A stretch of DNA of 64,000 nt from Acidovorax sp. A79 (lineage in GTDB: Bacteria; Pseudomonadota; Gammaproteobacteria; Burkholderiales; Burkholderiaceae_C): NCBI RefSeq assembly GCF_041154505.1, contig NZ_AP028672.1, positions 3,822,501 through 3,886,500 on the forward strand, given 5' to 3'. The notes beneath the pieces are model-generated. The model ran no database searches. It saw nothing but the letters and a program-made list of their open reading frames with translations, and had not been told where the DNA came from. Position numbers and translations under genes: made by a program. Positions 37,927-47,279 of the stretch are shown piece by piece; position 1 is the first letter of the stretch; every line of letters begins with the position of its first letter.

Positions 37927-39127
37927 ATTTCAATACGATGGCATCACGTCCGAGGGCAAGGCCTGCCAGGGGACCGTCCGCGCGCTGAATCTGGAAAGTG
38001 CGCGGCTGCGGCTTATCGGGCAGGGCGTGACACCGGTGCGCATCGCGGATGGATCGGGGGCGGTCTCCCAGGATGAGCCGCAAGGCCGGGGCGCAAAGCT
38101 CAAGCGCAGCGAAATACTGCTGTTCAGCCGTGAAATGGCACACCTCAAGCAGGCCAACATGCCGCTCGACAAGGCGCTGGTCATGCTCAAGGAGACGGCG
38201 AACACGGAGCGGCTGAAAGCATTCATTGCCAAGGTGGAGGAGGGGGTACGGGGCGGGAAATCGCTGTACCAGTCTCTGCTGCCTTTCGAGCGGGACCTGG
38301 GGCGCCAGTATCTGGTCCTGATACGGGCCGGGGAAACCTCTGGTTCGCTGCATGTGGTCCTGAAGGAACTCACGGTCCAGCTCGAGGCCGAGGACAAGCT
38401 GCGCAACTACGTCATTTCTTCCATGACGTACCCGGTCATCTTGCTGGTGGTCGCTGTCTTGTCCGTCGTTCTCCTGCTGGCGTTCGTGGTTCCCCAGTTC
38501 CGGGAAATCTTCGACTCCATGGGCGACAAGCTGCCCTATTCGACCCGGCTGGTGGTCGACCTCAGCGATCTGATCCGCTCCCACTGGATGGCGATCCTGT
38601 TAGGCTTGGCGGTTGCGCTGTTCCTGGGCTCGCGATGGAGCGCAACGCCCACGGGGCGGTTGCGTCTCGACAGCGTGCTGCTGGATCTTCCCCTGTTCGG
38701 CAAGGTGCTGCGGAACCTGCAGTTCGCCATCTATTTCCGGACCTTCGGCATTTTGCTGCAGCGGGGCGTTCCGATGGTGGATGCCTTGCGCATTGCAGTG
38801 GATACGTTGACCAATACCGCGCTGCGCAAGGATATCGAGCCGCTGGTCGGTATCGTGAAAACCGGCAAGCGGCTTTCCACGGGTTTTTCGTCTCCGTACT
38901 TTGCAAAATCCAGCACTCCGCAGCTCATTCGCGTGGCAGAGGAAACCGGCCAACTGGATATTACGCTGCTGGGCTTGGCGGATCGCTACGAGGATGAGGG
39001 CCGCCGGACCATGGGGCGTGTCTTGGCGGCCATGGAGCCTTTGATAATTATTATTCTGGGGGCCTTGGTCGCATTCATCATTATTGCAATCCTGGGCGGT
39101 GTCTTGTCGATTAACGACACAATTTGA
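37919..39127 (+). CDS. gspF: Type II secretion platform protein GspF
   Basis: Inner-membrane platform subunit of 402 residues with two GspF cytoplasmic repeats and three hydrophobic segments (near residues 165-190, 220-240 and 370-395). The conserved RKDIEPLVGIVKTGKRLS and PQLIRVAEETGQLD are present. It is translationally coupled to gspE. Confidence 0.93.
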   Translation: MIEFQYDGITSEGKACQGTVRALNLESARLRLIGQGVTPVRIADGSGAVSQDEPQGRGAKLKRSEILLFSREMAHLKQANMPLDKALVMLKETANTERLKAFIAKVEEGVRGGKSLYQSLLPFERDLGRQYLVLIRAGETSGSLHVVLKELTVQLEAEDKLRNYVISSMTYPVILLVVAVLSVVLLLAFVVPQFREIFDSMGDKLPYSTRLVVDLSDLIRSHWMAILLGLAVALFLGSRWSATPTGRLRLDSVLLDLPLFGKVLRNLQFAIYFRTFGILLQRGVPMVDALRIAVDTLTNTALRKDIEPLVGIVKTGKRLSTGFSSPYFAKSSTPQLIRVAEETGQLDITLLGLADRYEDEGRRTMGRVLAAMEPLIIIILGALVAFIIIAILGGVLSINDTI

Positions 39128-39151
39128 TTTTGATTGTTTAAGAGATTTGAT

Positions 39152-39595
39152 ATGAATGTAAAGAATTCTGGCAGCAACGGAATGGCGCGGGCGAAGCGTT
39201 CGTCGGGCTTCACACTGATCGAATTGCTGGTGGTGTTGGTGATCCTCACGCTGCTTGCAGGGCTGGTGGGCCCGAAGGTGCTGGATCAGCTTGGCGGCGC
39301 CAAGTCCAAGACCGCCCGTATTCAGATTTCTGAAATCGAACAAAGCCTGGATCTCTTCAAACTGGATGTGGGCCGTTACCCCAACGACGCCGAGGGGCTG
39401 CGCGCCCTGGCGGACCGGCCCGCGACAGCGCCGGGCTGGAATGGCCCATACTTGAAGAAGGGTCTGCCTTCTGACCCATGGGGTGCCGCCTATCTTTACA
39501 AGAACCCGGGCCGCAACGGGGGGCCGGACGTGTTTTCCCTGGGGGCCGATGCCAAGCAGGGCGGGGATGGCGAAAACTCGGACGTTTTTAACTGA
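39152..39595 (+). CDS. gspG: Major pseudopilin GspG
   Basis: A 147-residue prepilin-like protein that forms the shaft of the T2SS pseudopilus. Prepilin peptidase should cut at G^FTLIELLVVLVILTLLA, leaving a mature N-terminus with Glu at +5. The C-terminus has the calcium-loop region ending SLGADAKQGGDGENSDV, typical of GspG. The peptidase itself (GspO/PilD) is not in this window. Confidence 0.95.
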   Translation: MNVKNSGSNGMARAKRSSGFTLIELLVVLVILTLLAGLVGPKVLDQLGGAKSKTARIQISEIEQSLDLFKLDVGRYPNDAEGLRALADRPATAPGWNGPYLKKGLPSDPWGAAYLYKNPGRNGGPDVFSLGADAKQGGDGENSDVFN

Positions 39596-39637
39596 GCCGC
39601 GTCCCCGTTTGCAGCACCGCTTGGTGGTTTCTTTCGC

Positions 39638-40132
39638 ATGAGCCCTCTCTTGATGGCGCCACTGCGCCGCGTCCAGGGCTTCACTTTGCTGGAGATGCTG
39701 GTCGTGCTGGTGCTGGCCGCCATTACCGTGTCGGTGGTCGGCGCCGGGGGGCAGGCGTACATGGAGCGGTCTCGCTACAGCCAGGTGGTGCGGGACGTCT
39801 CCAGCCAGCTCAACAAGGCGCGCGCACTCAGTGTTCAGGAGGGCCGGCCGGTGACCGTGACCTACCAGCCGGAAATCCGCAGGCTTGTAGTGGACGGACG
39901 GTTGACCCTGGACGTGCCTGGACCATTGCTGGTTCAGTGGGAAGCCATCGAACGCAATCCCAAGTCCACCAAGGCTGCAGGCGCAGCGGGAGAGCCGATT
40001 TTTGTGTTCAGTGCAGACGGTGGTGCTCGAGGCGGGCGGTTGGCGGTCCTGCGCGGCGGGCAAGGTGTCACTTTTCGCGTGAACTGGTTGCTGGGAACGG
40101 TGGAGCAAGCCACGACCGTGGCCCCGTCATGA
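39638..40132 (+). CDS. gspH: Minor pseudopilin GspH
   Basis: A 164-residue pseudopilin with the cleavage site QG^FTLLEMLVVLVLAAI. The globular part resembles GspH/FimT. It would sit near the pseudopilus tip complex. It overlaps gspI by 4 bp (ATGA). Confidence 0.88.
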   Translation: MSPLLMAPLRRVQGFTLLEMLVVLVLAAITVSVVGAGGQAYMERSRYSQVVRDVSSQLNKARALSVQEGRPVTVTYQPEIRRLVVDGRLTLDVPGPLLVQWEAIERNPKSTKAAGAAGEPIFVFSADGGARGGRLAVLRGGQGVTFRVNWLLGTVEQATTVAPS

Positions 40133-40581
40133 CGGTGAAACGCTGCCTGCCCCTTTTTCTGAACCCGCGTTTTCAGCAATGCAGGCGAGAGCCTCGACCG
40201 CAGCGGGGTTTCAGCCTGCTGGAGGCGCTGGTTGCCATGGCCATCGCTTCCATCGCACTGGCAAGCCTCTATCGAAGCGTGGGGCAAAGCTCCAAGAACG
40301 TCGTGGATGTGGAGGCTCGCGTGGAGGCCTCTTTGGTGGCCAGGTCGGCACTGGCCGCCGGGGTTTATGCCGAGGATCTGATCAAGCAGGATTCCGGGCA
40401 GTCGGGCGTGTGGCGCTGGCGCATCCAGGTGGTGCCCGAGCAGGTTCCCATGATGGACGAAAGCGGTCGTCCTGCGCCAGGAGAGCCGGTGCGCGCCGCG
40501 AGGGTCACGGTGGAGGTCAGCAGAGACGGGATGACCGCGGTGACGTGGACCACCTGGAAGCCATACAGGTCTGCGCCATGA
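40129..40581 (+). CDS. gspI: Minor pseudopilin GspI
   Basis: A 150-residue pseudopilin with RG^FSLLEALVAMAIASIALA as the cleavage and membrane segment and a short C-terminal domain typical of GspI. It forms the tip complex with GspJ and GspK. The prepilin leader of about 27 residues is longer than usual. Confidence 0.88.
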   Translation: MTVKRCLPLFLNPRFQQCRREPRPQRGFSLLEALVAMAIASIALASLYRSVGQSSKNVVDVEARVEASLVARSALAAGVYAEDLIKQDSGQSGVWRWRIQVVPEQVPMMDESGRPAPGEPVRAARVTVEVSRDGMTAVTWTTWKPYRSAP

Positions 40582-41189
40582 GCCAGGCCTTTCGAAAAAC
40601 CTCTCGCGGGTTCACCTTGCTGGAACTGCTGATCGCCCTGGCCGTCACGGCCGCCGTGGTGGCGCTGATGTTTGCGGGTGTCGGCGTGATAGGCCGCTCC
40701 GCGGAGCGCAACCAGCGGGTGATCGACAGGTCCGATCGGATGATGGTGGTGAGCCAATGGCTGGGGCGCAAGTTTGACACCCTGCGTTTGTTGAGCCGGC
40801 GCAACGAAAACACCTTCGTGAACTTCTTCAGCGGGAATGCTGCAGGCGTCATATGGGTGGCACCGCTGCCGGAGCGAGGCGACGCCGGTGGACTCTATGT
40901 ATTCCGTACAAATCCTCTGCGCCATCAGGACGGACGGGTCGATCTGTCGATTGAAGCTGTTCCCTACGATGGCGCATTGATGGCGCTGGATTGGAGCCGT
41001 GCCTTGCGCGAGACGCTTTTGGCGGACGTGAGAACACTTCAATGGCATTACCAGGATGGGCAGACGGGTGAATGGACGCAGCAATGGGATTCCGCCAAGG
41101 CGCAGTACCCGGCGCGGATCCGGGTTGAAATTGCTGACGCGCAAGGGGATTGGCCCCCGTTGGTATTTCCGTTGGTGAGGGCGCGGTGA
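40578..41189 (+). CDS. gspJ: Minor pseudopilin GspJ
   Basis: A 203-residue pseudopilin with RG^FTLLELLIALAVTAAVVA and a beta-rich C-terminal domain. It overlaps gspI by 4 bp and abuts gspK. Confidence 0.9.
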   Translation: MSQAFRKTSRGFTLLELLIALAVTAAVVALMFAGVGVIGRSAERNQRVIDRSDRMMVVSQWLGRKFDTLRLLSRRNENTFVNFFSGNAAGVIWVAPLPERGDAGGLYVFRTNPLRHQDGRVDLSIEAVPYDGALMALDWSRALRETLLADVRTLQWHYQDGQTGEWTQQWDSAKAQYPARIRVEIADAQGDWPPLVFPLVRAR

Positions 41190-42103
41190 TGGTCCAGGGT
41201 ATCCGTGGTAGCCGGGGCGCCGCATTGATTCTGGTGCTATGGCTGGTTGCTTCGCTGTCGTTGGTCGTGATGGCGAGTGCCCGCGGCGTGCGCCAACAAA
41301 CGCAGCGCGCTGCGCTGGATATGGAACGCATGCGCGCGGAGTCCGTGCTGGATGCTGCAATCGAATTGGCAGCGCAGCGAACGATGTCCGAGAAAACTGC
41401 CGACAGTTGGTACCGCATTCAGCGTCTGCCGCTGGGGTCGCAGGAGGTATGGGTTGAAATCACACCTTCCGGTGGGCTGGTCGACGTGAATGTCGCCAGT
41501 GAAGCCTTGATGCAGGCATTGTTTCAACGGGCTGGCGGATTGTCATCGGGCGAGGCCGCAATTTTGACCTCTCGCGTGAAAGACTACATTGATCCGGACG
41601 ATACGCCTGGCGGCGTAGGGGGCGCTGAGGCGGCTCAGTACCGTGGGGCTGGCTGGCCTTCGATGCCGCGCAACGGGGCGCTTGATGACCTCTCCGAATT
41701 GCGATCGGTGCTGGGTATGACGTCCGAGCTCTATGAGATAATCGCGCCCCATTTGGGCATCAATGGGCAGCAGCGCATCGAAATCGATTCAGCCCCCCCC
41801 GCATTGATCGACGCTCTGACAGGGCAGCCAGGCTTGGGGGCGCGCATTCACAAATCCCCTCCAGAAACGCGAGCTGGGGTACTCCTGACGGGAGCAGCCG
41901 CTGAATTCTTTTCGCCTGCCCGTGCGGGCGGTGGGCAGACCGTACGCCTCAAGGCGTTTGTGCAGACTGAGGGCGATCGGTGGTGGCAGCGTGAGGCGTG
42001 GGTTGATCTCAGCGAGCGCCCGGGCAATTTGACGCCCTGGACAATGCTCTCGCTGGAGCCGACACGCCGCTATAACAAGCCGGAACAGGAATTCAAGCCA
42101 TGA
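41189..42103 (+). CDS. gspK: Pseudopilus tip protein GspK
   Basis: A 304-residue protein with an atypical prepilin start, RGAALILVLWLVASLSLVVM, that lacks Glu at +5 as expected for GspK. The large helical insertion domain includes VKDYIDPDDTPGG. It caps the pseudopilus and may contact cargo. It starts at the last base of gspJ. Confidence 0.9.
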   Translation: MVQGIRGSRGAALILVLWLVASLSLVVMASARGVRQQTQRAALDMERMRAESVLDAAIELAAQRTMSEKTADSWYRIQRLPLGSQEVWVEITPSGGLVDVNVASEALMQALFQRAGGLSSGEAAILTSRVKDYIDPDDTPGGVGGAEAAQYRGAGWPSMPRNGALDDLSELRSVLGMTSELYEIIAPHLGINGQQRIEIDSAPPALIDALTGQPGLGARIHKSPPETRAGVLLTGAAAEFFSPARAGGGQTVRLKAFVQTEGDRWWQREAWVDLSERPGNLTPWTMLSLEPTRRYNKPEQEFKP

Positions 42104-43101
42104 CAGGTTGGGGGCAACTATCTCTTCGTGCGCAAAAGGCGCTGGACCGACTGGCCTGGGGTTTCGGTGATCTCAAGCGTGTCCTGGTGGAGCATGGGGC
42201 TTGGCCCTCGCTCGCGAATCCAGCCGTGGCTCCCGACGGCGGGCGCTGGTCCATTGCAGGCACACGCCTGCGCAAGCGTACCAACAGCCGCAAGGCGGCC
42301 AGCCTGCTGGTGCCAGAAGCTGACTGCCTATGGGGTACGGTGCAGTTGCCGGACATGCCCCAGCGCTCCCTGGTCGGGGGGGTGGAGGAAGCCCTTTGGC
42401 GGGTTTCGCCCATGCCTCCAGAGCAAATCGTGGCCGCGTGGCGTGCCGAGCCGAAGGCCCAGGGCGGATGGGTGGTCGAGTGGGGCATGTGCCGGCGCAG
42501 TGCCCTGGAGCAGCAACTGGCGCAGCATGGATTTGCGGGGAACGCCCCGGTGTACATGGTGCGCCAAGGGCGCGCTCTCCCTGTCCACGGTGCGGCATGG
42601 CAAAAGCAGAGCAGCCGCCAGCGCTGGATAGATGGCGCCGCCGCGGCATTTTTGCTGCTGTTGCTGCTCGCCTTGTCGCTGCCTGCCGCGATGCCGCTGG
42701 TGCTGAAGCGGCAGGCGGTGGTCCGCGCCGTGGAGCATGTCAGCATGCTTGAGCCCAAGGCAGCCCCTCTTCGGCAAAAGATGGATGAACTGCGCAATCA
42801 GGCTGGAATGGCGGAGGACTTGCGAAAGAGCATCGTGACTGACATGCCTCTGGCCAGCGTGATTGATGGACTGTCATCTGCCATCCCCTCCGATACCTGG
42901 CTGGATCGCATCGAGGTCAACGGCCCCGAGGTGAAGATCACGGGTTTGACCGCCAATGCCACAGAGCTCATCGGATACCTTGGGCGGCAGCCTGGATTTG
43001 CCGATGTGCGGGCCACCGCCGCGAACGTGCGGGACAGCACGTTGAACAAGGAGCGCTTCACCATCGAGCTACGGTGGCGAGGTGAGGGAGCAAAGCCATG
43101 A
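42100..43101 (+). CDS. gspL: GspL-like T2SS assembly protein with PilN-like domain
   Basis: A 333-residue bitopic inner-membrane protein. A cytoplasmic part (1-175) lacks obvious actin-like motifs. A single transmembrane helix (about 180-205) is followed by a periplasmic PilN/GspL ferredoxin-like domain (LASVIDGLSSAIPSDTWLDR onward). It should link GspE to GspM. It is shorter than classical GspL (about 400 residues), so this is a divergent version. Confidence 0.78.
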   Translation: MTGWGQLSLRAQKALDRLAWGFGDLKRVLVEHGAWPSLANPAVAPDGGRWSIAGTRLRKRTNSRKAASLLVPEADCLWGTVQLPDMPQRSLVGGVEEALWRVSPMPPEQIVAAWRAEPKAQGGWVVEWGMCRRSALEQQLAQHGFAGNAPVYMVRQGRALPVHGAAWQKQSSRQRWIDGAAAAFLLLLLLALSLPAAMPLVLKRQAVVRAVEHVSMLEPKAAPLRQKMDELRNQAGMAEDLRKSIVTDMPLASVIDGLSSAIPSDTWLDRIEVNGPEVKITGLTANATELIGYLGRQPGFADVRATAANVRDSTLNKERFTIELRWRGEGAKP

Positions 43102-43652
43102 AGATGAATATTTGGCGGCGACATTCGATGGTCTTGCTCCTGGTGCTGTTCATAGGCGTTCTCGCATGTGCAGCACTGATCTATCGATCCCTCTGGGTCC
43201 GGTACGACGGCGCACTCCGCCAGCTGGAGCCGCGCAGTGAGCGGCTGGAAGGGGTGGTGAATGCAGGTTCCGAAATCGAAACACTGCTCGGTTCTGTCAG
43301 CAGCACCGTGGCCCCTTTGCTTCACCCAGCCGGGGAAACTGCACAGAACGACATTCAGCAGAAACTTCGCCAGTTGATCATGGCCTCTGGCAGCACGCTG
43401 GTTTCCTCGCAGGTCGCCTTGGAGCCAGGAGGGGATGGCAAGCTGGCGCGCATCCGCCTGACGGCTACCGTCAGTGGCGAATGGGCCAAACTCGTGAGTT
43501 TCATGGAAAGCCTGCAGACACAGCGTGCACCTTTCTGGGTGCGCACGGCCAACATCATGCGCGAAGGGGCCAGCTCTGGGCCCGGCCCTCAGACCGCCCG
43601 GCTGACGCTGCAATTGGAAGCTCCCTTGGCTCCAGAAAAGGCCAAGCCATGA
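43098..43652 (+). CDS. gspM: GspM-like T2SS assembly protein
   Basis: A 184-residue bitopic protein: short cytoplasmic N-terminus, one membrane helix (about residues 10-30), a coiled-coil stretch, and a C-terminal PilO/GspM-like domain. It overlaps gspL by 4 bp and would partner its periplasmic domain. Confidence 0.78.
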   Translation: MKMNIWRRHSMVLLLVLFIGVLACAALIYRSLWVRYDGALRQLEPRSERLEGVVNAGSEIETLLGSVSSTVAPLLHPAGETAQNDIQQKLRQLIMASGSTLVSSQVALEPGGDGKLARIRLTATVSGEWAKLVSFMESLQTQRAPFWVRTANIMREGASSGPGPQTARLTLQLEAPLAPEKAKP

Positions 43653-44155
43653 TCAAGCCCTGGTATCTTGGTCCCGTGCTGGCGATTGCCGCCCTGGCAG
43701 CCAGTGCGTACTGGTGGCATGCCGAAAAAGATCGTTGGAGTCCGCCGTCCCCGCGCAAGCCCGATCTGCCCAAGGTCGAGCCCATGCCACAGCCAATCAA
43801 GGTTCACGCGAAGCAGGCCGTGGAGCGGCCTTTGTTCTGGGCATCCCGGCGCCCGGTGGTGGTGGATGAGAAGAAAAGCAGTTTGGTCACGGAGCTGTCG
43901 CAGTCTCGCCTCACCGCCGTGCTGGAGTCTGGTGCGCAGCGTGTGGCGATCCTGCTGCGCGCTGACGGCACGACCCTCAAGGTAACTGGGGAAACCAAAC
44001 CGTGGCGGTTGGAATCATTTGACGGTCGCAAGGCGGTGTTTGTGTCGGCTGACGACCAGCGCGTAGAGCGCCCGCTGGAGGCGGGTAGCGTCGTTGCGGC
44101 GCCGAAAGCCGGCCCCATCGGCGACCGCCTGCGCAGGCCCGCCACAAATCAGTAA
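43649..44155 (+). CDS. GspN/GspC-like bitopic T2SS protein
   Basis: A 168-residue protein with one N-terminal transmembrane helix (about residues 7-22), a proline-rich linker (PPSPRKPDLPKVEPMPQP) and a small beta-rich periplasmic domain (TAVLESGAQRVAILLRADG). It sits where some systems encode GspN and may take the place of GspC's homology-region domain in contacting the secretin, because no separate gspC is present. Family assignment is tentative. Confidence 0.6.
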   Translation: MIKPWYLGPVLAIAALAASAYWWHAEKDRWSPPSPRKPDLPKVEPMPQPIKVHAKQAVERPLFWASRRPVVVDEKKSSLVTELSQSRLTAVLESGAQRVAILLRADGTTLKVTGETKPWRLESFDGRKAVFVSADDQRVERPLEAGSVVAAPKAGPIGDRLRRPATNQ

Positions 44156-44192
44156 GCCACAGCGGCATATCCCATATTGGAGCTATATCTCT

Positions 44193-46580
44193 ATGAACAT
44201 TCGGCCATCCATCCTTTTGCTGGCGTTGCTGGCTGCCGGTTGCGCCAGTACGCAGGGAGGACCTGCCGCGGCCCCTTCTTCCGATTCGAAAATGGAACCG
44301 GCCAAAGAGGTGGCCGCGACCTCGCTGAACCTCGCACCGACTACCGCACCCGTACCGGCTGCGCCAGCGGCGGCAAGCCCTGCGGAGGCCGCCTCGGCCG
44401 CCAAGCCGCCGGTGCCAAAGAGCGCACCTTCCAGCACGCGCCTTTTTCCTGGAAATGACCAATTCTTCAAGCGCGATGTTGCTCCCCGGGTAGACCCCGT
44501 TCTCGCAAAGGGGGACAAGGTCTCCCTCAACTTCGAGAATGTCACGGTCGGCAATCTGGCGGTGGCTCTGCTGGGTGACCTGCTCAAGCTCAACTACACC
44601 ATTGACGCCGGGGGAGAGACGGTGGTGAGCCTGCATACTCGCCAGCCACTGCTGCGCAGCCAGGTCCTGGACGTGCTGGATGCGGTGCTTCTGCCCCACG
44701 ATCTGGCGATCGTGCGCGACAACGCAGGGGTTTATCACGTCACCAAGCGCACCGTCACTCTGGGTGCGCGCCCGGTGGTGGGGGCTTCGCGTTTCAAGGA
44801 CCTGTCGGGTGCAGGCACTGTCATCGTTCCGCTGAACCACATCGCTGCGGCCGAGATGGCCAAGATACTCGCGCCCATCGCACCACGTGAAGCCATTGTC
44901 TATGTGGATCCCATGCGCAACCTGCTGGTGCTGCAGGGCAGCAAGGCCCAGCTGGGCGGCTGGCTGGAAATGGTGGAGGCGTTTGACGTGGACTTCCTCT
45001 CTGGCATGTCGCTGGGGGTGTTCGTGCTGGAAAACGCCAATGTCAATGTGGTGCGTGACTCCCTGCAGGCGTTGCTTGGTGGCGACAAGGCCTCCGACCC
45101 TTATGGCGGGGGCGGAGCTGGTGCAGCCCCTGGCGGAGGCGCGCCGGGAGCTGCCGGTGGGGGGGCTGGCGCTAGTGCTGGCGCCAGCGGTGCTGCGGCA
45201 CAGATGGCCAATCCGCTGGGGGGCTTGATCCGCGTGTTTCCGGTGGAACGACTCAATGCCTTGGTTGTTGTGACCCCGCGCAGCCATCTGCTGGCCCAGG
45301 TCGAGACCTGGATTCGCCGTCTGGATCGTCCTACCGATACTCTTGAGGCCAGCCTTTTTGTGTATCCGGTGCAGAACGGGTCTGCCTTGCAACTGGCGGA
45401 AATGCTCAATGGTTTGTTTGGCGGCCAGTCCGGGCAAGCCAAGTCGAGCGGTGTTGCAGCGGGCTCCGCACCGACGCAGTTCTCGCAGGGTGCGGGTCTG
45501 GGAGGAGGGCTGGGTACGGCCAGTTCTGGCAATACCGGGCTTTCTGGCAATGGTGGAACGGGCAGTAGTCCGCTCGGTGCAGGCCTCGGTGCGGGAGGCA
45601 ACAAAACCTCTTCCAACAACACCTCACAGACATCGACCAGCCAATTGGACGGTAACGTGCGCGTGGTTGCCGATGAGAAGCGCAATGCGCTGCTGATCCG
45701 GGCGCCGCGAACTGAATATCGTCGGATTGAACAGGCCTTGCGCGAACTTGACAAGGCCCCAATGCAAGTGTTGATCGAGGCCAGTATCGTAGAGGTGAGC
45801 CTCACGGGTAACCTGGAATATGGCGTTGAGTGGTACTTGCAGAACGGTCTTAGCAGGGACCGTCAAGGTGGGGCGCTGTTGGACCTCGGCACCAGCGGCA
45901 TAGGCCCCAAAGTGCCTGGTTTTTCGTACACCATCAGTAAGGCGAACGTAGTTCGCGCCGCGCTGAACGCCGTTGCCACTAAATCCCAGGTGCGGTTGTT
46001 GTCCAGTCCGTCTATCTTGGTTCTGAACAACCACACCGCCAACATTCAGGTCGGCCAGCAACAACCTATCCTGAGTTCAACTTCGGCCGCTACTGGCGGT
46101 AATTTTATCAGTCAGTCCATTACATACAAAGACACTGGGGTGCTGCTCTCCGTCACGCCATCCGTCAATGCGGGGGGGTTGATATCCATGGATATCTCTC
46201 AGCAAGTCACCGATGTGGGTGAGGAGGACGATGTGACGAAACAGCGGTCCTTTCAGACCCGGCAAATACAAACGCGTGTCGCAGTGCGTTCCGGTGAGTC
46301 CATCGTTCTGGGCGGATTGATCCGTGAAAATGACAGCAACACCCGTAGCGGTTTGCCGGGGCTTGCAAGCGTCCCATTGTTGGGAGCCCTGTTCTCCAAT
46401 ACGTCAAACCTGCGTAACCGCACGGAGCTGTTGGTGTTAATGACGCCCCGTGCCTTGGAAGACGATGATCAGCTGCGTTCGGCCAGTGCGGAGATGCGCG
46501 AACGCATGCGCTCTTTGTCCTTGCAAGCCCAGCCAATGAGTTTCCGCCCGCCAGATGCCCCGTTGCAACCCTCGCGCTGA
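44193..46580 (+). CDS. gspD: Type II secretion secretin GspD (lipoprotein)
   Basis: Outer-membrane secretin of 795 residues. The signal peptide ends in a lipobox, LLAAGC (Cys17), so the protein is probably self-piloting. The N0-N1-N2-N3 domains are followed by the secretin core with VRLLSSPSILVLNNHTANI and VLGGLIRE. Two low-complexity Gly/Ala/Ser inserts (about residues 305-335 and 425-485) sit within and after the N domains and are unusually long. It is the last gene of the operon, rather than near the front as in many gsp loci. Confidence 0.94.
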   Translation: MNIRPSILLLALLAAGCASTQGGPAAAPSSDSKMEPAKEVAATSLNLAPTTAPVPAAPAAASPAEAASAAKPPVPKSAPSSTRLFPGNDQFFKRDVAPRVDPVLAKGDKVSLNFENVTVGNLAVALLGDLLKLNYTIDAGGETVVSLHTRQPLLRSQVLDVLDAVLLPHDLAIVRDNAGVYHVTKRTVTLGARPVVGASRFKDLSGAGTVIVPLNHIAAAEMAKILAPIAPREAIVYVDPMRNLLVLQGSKAQLGGWLEMVEAFDVDFLSGMSLGVFVLENANVNVVRDSLQALLGGDKASDPYGGGGAGAAPGGGAPGAAGGGAGASAGASGAAAQMANPLGGLIRVFPVERLNALVVVTPRSHLLAQVETWIRRLDRPTDTLEASLFVYPVQNGSALQLAEMLNGLFGGQSGQAKSSGVAAGSAPTQFSQGAGLGGGLGTASSGNTGLSGNGGTGSSPLGAGLGAGGNKTSSNNTSQTSTSQLDGNVRVVADEKRNALLIRAPRTEYRRIEQALRELDKAPMQVLIEASIVEVSLTGNLEYGVEWYLQNGLSRDRQGGALLDLGTSGIGPKVPGFSYTISKANVVRAALNAVATKSQVRLLSSPSILVLNNHTANIQVGQQQPILSSTSAATGGNFISQSITYKDTGVLLSVTPSVNAGGLISMDISQQVTDVGEEDDVTKQRSFQTRQIQTRVAVRSGESIVLGGLIRENDSNTRSGLPGLASVPLLGALFSNTSNLRNRTELLVLMTPRALEDDDQLRSASAEMRERMRSLSLQAQPMSFRPPDAPLQPSR

Positions 46581-46654
46581 ATGCGTCTGGCTACTGCAGC
46601 TCTAGCCAACGTCGCGCCTTCCATATATAGATAGTCAATCAGGAGATTCTTAAC

Positions 46655-47104
46655 ATGACAAGACCTGTTACCCGTCGTCATTTTGTCGTGACCCTGGCAG
46701 CGCCTGCGGTTCTGGCGGTGCTCGTGGGCTGCGCCGCCACTGGCGGTGCAGTGGTGTCGGCTGAAGATGACCAAGCAGCACTTCTAGCCCGGTCGAAAGC
46801 GTACTGGACACTTATTCAGAAAAACGACCGTGTAGGCGCATGGGCCTATGAGACGTTGTCCAAGGATCCGAGCGCCACCTTGGAAGGCTATCTCAAGCGT
46901 GGGGGCATTGCATTTGATGCCGTAGAGGTGCGTGGGGTGCGCAGCATTGATGGAGATCGCGCGACCGTCAGTGTGTGGATGCGGTACTCCCTGCCACTGT
47001 TGCGTGTAAAAAAACAGGAAGTCGTTGTAGACGACGAATGGCGCCGGATTGATGGTGCGTGGCATCATGTGCAGCGCCGTAGTGCCATGTTCCCAACACA
47101 GTAG
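46655..47104 (+). CDS. Small lipoprotein with a Tat-like signal, function unknown
   Basis: A 149-residue protein with TRRHFVV near the N-terminus and a lipobox VLVGC at Cys26. The remaining ~120 residues resemble an NTF2/SnoaL-like small domain (YWTLIQKNDRVGAWAYETLS), but I do not recognise the family. An AGGAG site precedes the ATG. It lies between gspD and the putative surface protein gene, so a role in secretion or assembly is possible. Confidence 0.7.
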   Translation: MTRPVTRRHFVVTLAAPAVLAVLVGCAATGGAVVSAEDDQAALLARSKAYWTLIQKNDRVGAWAYETLSKDPSATLEGYLKRGGIAFDAVEVRGVRSIDGDRATVSVWMRYSLPLLRVKKQEVVVDDEWRRIDGAWHHVQRRSAMFPTQ

Positions 47105-47164
47105 TCGTGGTTCGTTGTTTGAGTGCAACAAACGCACGCGCAGTGGTTTTCTGACTGAAATAGG

Positions 47165-47192
47165 TTGAAAAAATCGAAGGTATCAGTATAAG
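47165..47192 (+). promoter_or_regulatory. Strong sigma-70 promoter of the surface protein gene
   Basis: TTGAAA (47165-47170), a 16-bp spacer, then TATAAG (47187-47192). It leaves an 80-nt leader with a CAACCCA/TGGGTTG hairpin (47200-47226) and an AAGGA ribosome-binding site at 47267-47271. A long structured leader is a common feature of abundant surface protein mRNAs. Confidence 0.7.
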
Positions 47193-47279
47193 ATTGCATC
47201 AACCCAAACGGAGTACGGATGGGTTGCAGATCCCGCACAGGGTGGGAAAGCTTCCTTCAATTATCTAAGGACTGAGAAG

